Source of the DNA: Todiramphus chloris collaris
Lineage: Eukaryota; Chordata; Aves; Coraciiformes; Alcedinidae
NCBI GenBank assembly: GCA_025345505.1
Contig: JANVCC010000076.1
Location: 6,063,577-6,127,576 of the forward strand
DNA: 64,000 nucleotides
Direction: 5' to 3'
The translations under genes were made by a program, and so were the position numbers. Below, piece after piece: positions 60,023 through 64,000 of the stretch. Numbering within the stretch: position 1 is the stretch's first letter; every line of letters begins with the position of its first letter. The notes beneath the pieces are model-generated. The model did no database searches, had not been told where the DNA came from, and saw only the letters and a program-made list of their open reading frames with translations.

Positions 60023-61623
60023 TTGAACTGTTTTGCTTGACCACAATGCAAAAAACCCCCACTTTTGCAGAAAAAGAAGCTATGTTGACAGTAGATGAAT
60101 GAATACGTGCAGAGTATGAAATATATCTCAATTTTCCTTCACCTAGGGGGTTATTATCATGTAATGGTCAGAGCCAAGGCCAAGAGATCTGTCTGTAAGA
60201 GTGAGTGTTCTAGTAGATCACAGCCTCAGTGTTACTTTTACTACTGTGATGGAGAAATGGATAAGAATGTCAAAAAGAAAGAAATCAACCTGATGAGACA
60301 GGGCATAAACCAAACAGAAACCTAAAATGAAAGCAAAACGAAAGTAATTAATTTAAAGACAAATAACAAATGGTTGAGTCAAGGTGTGGGTGTGTTGTCA
60401 CTATGAACGAGCACAGTCAGAAACCCCGGATTCTCAAGTTTTGTTTCTACATTATCATACATCATATATCTCATAGAGGTCCATAGGGTCCTGAAGGTGC
60501 ATTGGAAAGAGCTGCTCGCTGGCTTTTCTGATGCAAGAATTTGGGGACGTGGCATGGTATTTTTGAGTCACAGAGTGAACAAGTGTTTATTTTGGGCATG
60601 AACTTCAGTTTGAGACAAAATGTTTTGGATTAGTTTTTACCTAGGTTCAAAAATTAAATTAACAGTTTAATGGAAGTCCAAGTCTGTAAGAACTGCCCAT
60701 AAAAAAAAGGTAGGTGAGAAAGTCCTAGATGGAAATTATTAAAGCCTGACAAAATGCTCTGGGGAAGTATTGGTATATCCTTTTAAGATCCTCCACAGAT
60801 ATTTATTGATGGCTTTTTTGGAGGCCTCCATGTTAGTGGACAGTAGGCAACTGTGGACACAACTATTCTCATGTTCTAATGACACTGAACCTTATACTCT
60901 CTGTCTGAAAAGGTAAATGTGTGTATATCTATATGCACGCACACACAAACACCCCTTTGGGGCATTTTTAGCTTCTTCAGGAAATCAGTATCTGAGACAT
61001 TCCTTAATCCTCAAAAGCTGCTGTAGAAGTTAGAAGATATTTAGCGTTAAACAAAATTACTTGAATTTTAAAGAAAAAAATTCATTAGTGTTGATTGTTG
61101 AGCTTGTAAAGTGTTTAAACAGAGTGTTGTGTGAAGAATTCCAAGCTGTGGGAAGTTAGAATACAGGAATCTTGAAAGGAAAAGCTCTCAGACCAGAACT
61201 TCAGTGAAATAAGGGATGCCTTCCCTCTGTTAAGGTACAGGAAGAAAAAAAAAAAGGAAAGAAAAAAACAATGTAGCACCTTTGCCCTTATCACTCGCCT
61301 CAAAAACCTTGAAGCTGCCTGTGAATGGGTAGGAATCAAAACAGTAGCAATTACGTTAATTTCATTACTAAAGGATCAAGGTCACAACAACAGCAATTAC
61401 CTGCAATTTCCCATTCCTGCAATTATATTATTATGAAAATGAACACTTGCTAACTACAGAAAAGCTTTCAGGGGCACTAAAGTGAATTTTTTTTCGTTTC
61501 AGCATGCTTGCTAATTGTGTCAGGACTTCAATGTAATGTGATTATCATTGCTTTGGTCTTGTCAGGACAACAAACTGTAGATTGGTAGTGCCTGCTTCTT
61601 CTAGGCTTCATTTATACATAAAT

Positions 61624-61765
61624 TTTATACCAGTATAACTATTTAGATTAGGAAGACCATTATTTCACTGAAATATTTATATCACTATAAATCCTGGTAG
61701 AATAAACCTTTTGGGGAATGAACTGTATTAGCACAGGCATGCTTATACCAGTGTAATTTGGTCCA
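61624..61765. mobile_element. Possible ancient amniote interspersed repeat
   Basis: Two similar elements, TTATACCAGTATAACT at 61625-61640 and TTATACCAGTGTAATTTGG at 61743-61761, bracket AT-rich sequence. This TTATACCAGTGTAA phrase recurs in very old amniote repeats, probably DNA-transposon derived. Assignment is tentative. Confidence 0.3.
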
Positions 61766-62299
61766 AAATAAGCAGTTGTATGATTTTGTGACACAGTATA
61801 ACAAGATGCAGAAAAATACCCTCCTCCTGATCCAGCGATGTCAGTAGAAGGAATTACCACATCTTGCTGTTAGTCACCTGGATCTTCCAGCAAAGTATTT
61901 TTCATGAGCATTGCCTAAATTGCTTCAGGCAAAAATCAGCCAGTGTATGTGAATAAGAGAATTTAAAGTGACCTGGCAGCTTTTCCCAGTGATGACTCGG
62001 GGAGCATCCACTCAGACTGCTCGGCTGCCTGTCTGATTTGGACAATAACAGGGACATTCACAACAGCTGTTGGAAGCAGTTGGCTCTTTCATTGGCAAGG
62101 ATGAATTCATAGTGCATGTCCATAACCTTCCAGTTGTAGTGCGTTCTACTGGAGATAAGGCTTTACCCACAGTGGATTTATGCTAACAAATGCACGGTTT
62201 CAGCTGAATCTCTCCACTGCAGACAGCCGTGGTCCAGAATGTTTTCCAGCCTCATCTTGTAACAAAATATGGGGTTTGCTTCTGCTGCTATGATGGTTA

Positions 62300-62965
62300 T
62301 AGAAGTAGGCTATTCCAGAGTCTTGCTCTTCTAGTTAGAAAGCTTCTCACAGCCTGTATTTAGTCATAGCCTGTTTATAACTCCATCCTCTGTGGCTTAT
62401 TTACATCCTTCAGCTCTCTTCCACCATTGGCATTTATGTCCTAGAGTTATCTGAAGGGAAAGCTGTCATATCTCGCCTTAGACTTTGTTTTACCTAAGCC
62501 TAACTCTAAGACAGGCTCTCATGCTCTGCTTTCCAGCTATGTCCTGCTCTTAATAATTCTTCCTGAACTCATCACACTTGAACACCAGGATCCAGAACTG
62601 CCTGTAATAAACAAGATTTTTCTGGGTTCTTTGACTACATGTAACTTCTGTGTTCCTATTGGAAATACTTGTCCCAAAGTATTCTTGATAGCTTGTGCCT
62701 TTATTATGGATGAATCATTGTAGTATCTCATTGTCACCCAATTATCTACAGATAATGTGTTTCTAGCATATAGCAGAAATTCTTTTTTCCTCCTGCATGC
62801 ATGACTTTGTATTTTGTCCTTTTATCTCCTGCTTTGGTCCCAAAGGACTTTCAGTAGCTCTTTCGTGATATTCCAATTTTTCTCTGTATTGACATTATCT
62901 CCCAACCAGTGCTGGCAGTGAATTTCATTAGAACATTTTTTTTGTACCAATATCATTAATATGGG
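62300..62965 (-). mobile_element. Very old L3/CR1-like LINE fragment
   Basis: By eye the plus strand follows the complement of the CR1/L3 reverse-transcriptase ORF end in correct order: a CGCCTTAGACTTTGTTTTAC block (62475-62494), CTCTGCTTTCCAG, CTTCCTGAACTC, CACCAGGATCCAGAACTG (62585-62602, the AP-WF region), a TGACTTTGTATTTTGTCC block (62803-62820) and GTGAATTTCATTAGAACATT with CATTAATATGG (62918-62965). Divergence is far greater than in the other CR1 copies and no open frame survives. It is likely a fossil from the amniote ancestor; the edges are soft. Confidence 0.55.
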
Positions 62966-64000
62966 TAGGGTTTTTTTGTGGGTTTTTTTTTTAAATTTTA
63001 TTTTAATACTGTAAGGAGTTGTGCCTTCTCTTCAGCACAATCACTTGTTATCTCTTCATTAGCTAGTCCTTATAGTTATTGAGTAACGATGTTCTTTAGC
63101 TTATAGTTTGGCAGCCTACCACTAAGAGTAGATCTCCAATATAGTATGGTTTTAGAGAAAATACATTTGTCTTTACACAAAGAGATTGTACAAGACAACA
63201 ACAAAACAACAAATTTTTGGACTTTTGGACAACAAATTACTGGATTTTATAGATACTGAAAGAGGGATGCCTGGAGTTACCATTGGGTGAAGAATGTCAA
63301 AAGATAGTGAAGGGGTGCTGGGTTCTGTCTGAAGCTGAAATTACTAAACAAGGTTGTAAAATCAGCCAAACTGAGACCAATGTGAAGAGTGTAAATGTGG
63401 GTGGCTGGTTATCTAGAGAGGGGGAAAGGGGAGAAAGGGAGCATGAGGAAACTCCAATCATGTGATGAGGGCAGTTGGAGAGTAGATGCTGAGCAGGCCT
63501 GTGCCCAATTAGCAGAGCTCTGCAGGACAGTCAACCAATGGTGGGATATTATTACTTTTAATATTTTTTAATTATTATTTTTTGATTACCAAGCAGAGTA
63601 CTGAATTAGCTTCTTCAGACAGGGCTGTTAAAAACTGATGAACGTTAGGCATTTCCTTGTAAAACATATTTCCTTTTAAAAAAGACCGGTGAAGTTGTTG
63701 CTTTCATTGCTTTGTGGTTCTAAGTTCCCACACCCTGACACTGGGGTCCTGTCCTTTTGGGGTCTGCCGTTACCTACTGTTCTGTAGCTTCTCCTGTTGT
63801 AGCTTTCAGCATGTTCTTGTGCTAGAGAAAGTGAAAATGTACCTATACTCTTTCTGGACATTTATGATATAGAATTCTAAACTGCCTAATGGCTTTTCCT
63901 TCTGTCATGGTTTAGGGTCGGGGCAGCCCCTTAGACCTATAACAGATGCTCTCCAGCATCTTCCAGCAGTGGCCTTGGTCTGCACACCAACCCTTGGTAG
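62966..64000. other. Gene-free stretch at the window end
   Basis: AT-rich unique sequence with T-rich runs near 62968-63000 and a direct repeat of ACAACAAAT around 63205-63236. A possible LTR edge begins at 63903. Confidence 0.45.
63903..64000 (-). mobile_element. Possible LTR edge cut by the window end
   Basis: The segment begins TGTCATGGTTTA, the phrase that starts (in complement of the 3' end) the same broad class of avian ERV LTR as at 55.4 kb. The following sequence does not continue the pattern I know, so this may be a different LTR family or chance. Only 98 bases are visible. Confidence 0.2.

Larger units (their letters stand above)
55873..62299. other. Gene-free stretch
   Basis: No gene is supported in 6.4 kb. 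It contains GT-rich, A27 and AC-rich tracts and a possible ancient repeat, each listed separately. A 173-residue plus-strand frame (58663-59184) is open but lacks recognisable domains. Confidence 0.5.

Noticed and set aside
1..64000. CRISPR arrays, bacterial operons, phage genes, tRNA and rRNA genes
   Set aside because: There are no regularly spaced direct repeats with unique spacers, no dense coding, no Shine-Dalgarno-led gene runs and no recognisable cloverleaf. The CR1 and LTR content marks the DNA as avian nuclear.

Overview
This window is vertebrate nuclear DNA, almost certainly from a bird. It is AT-rich, has no convincing host exon, and is strewn with CR1 LINE copies. Many of these end in the avian CR1 tail, short tandem copies of ATTCTATG (read as CATAGAAT where the copy lies on the minus strand). 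It also carries one LTR that I recognise as a common avian endogenous-retrovirus type. I see no bacterial or phage genes, no tRNA or rRNA, no CRISPR array and no host protein-coding exon. The best reading is a gene desert or a very long intron.

Layout: 1-17.7 kb is mostly unique AT-rich DNA with four CR1 fragments (1.2, 2.6, 10.9 and 15.1 kb) and an old MIR SINE near 6.2 kb. 17.7-20.2 kb is a CR1 cluster, two copies on the minus strand and one on the plus strand, the last two arranged 5' end to 5' end. 23.4-26.0 kb is a long minus-strand CR1 that keeps the 3' half of the reverse transcriptase (RT), a broken but nearly whole ORF1 with its esterase domain, and upstream of ORF1 a compact CpG island with three internal tandem repeats. 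26.2 kb has a (GATG)n microsatellite. 31.8 and 45.2 kb hold two copies of a distinct CR1 subfamily, and 37.1, 47.1 and 52.6 kb hold short CR1 3' ends.

40.0-42.9 kb is the most notable element: a young minus-strand CR1 whose ORF1 is joined by an internal deletion to ORF2. The deletion removes the endonuclease but leaves about 500 RT residues in one open frame. The RT is nevertheless predicted inactive, because the second aspartate of its catalytic motif is glycine. 53.6-54.7 kb is an unexplained GC-elevated stretch. 55.4-55.9 kb is a solo-looking ERV LTR, flanked by a GT-rich tract. 62.3-63.0 kb is a very old L3/CR1-like fragment.

Nothing here forms a working gene set. The window records repeated CR1 insertion of several ages, plus possible regulatory DNA: the CpG island, a G-quadruplex motif at 380-398, and AT-rich blocks that look like conserved noncoding elements. 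Alignments and family names come from memory of CR1, MIR and LTR consensus features. Element edges are approximate to about 10-30 bases, and to about 100 bases at the 5' ends of the two long copies.
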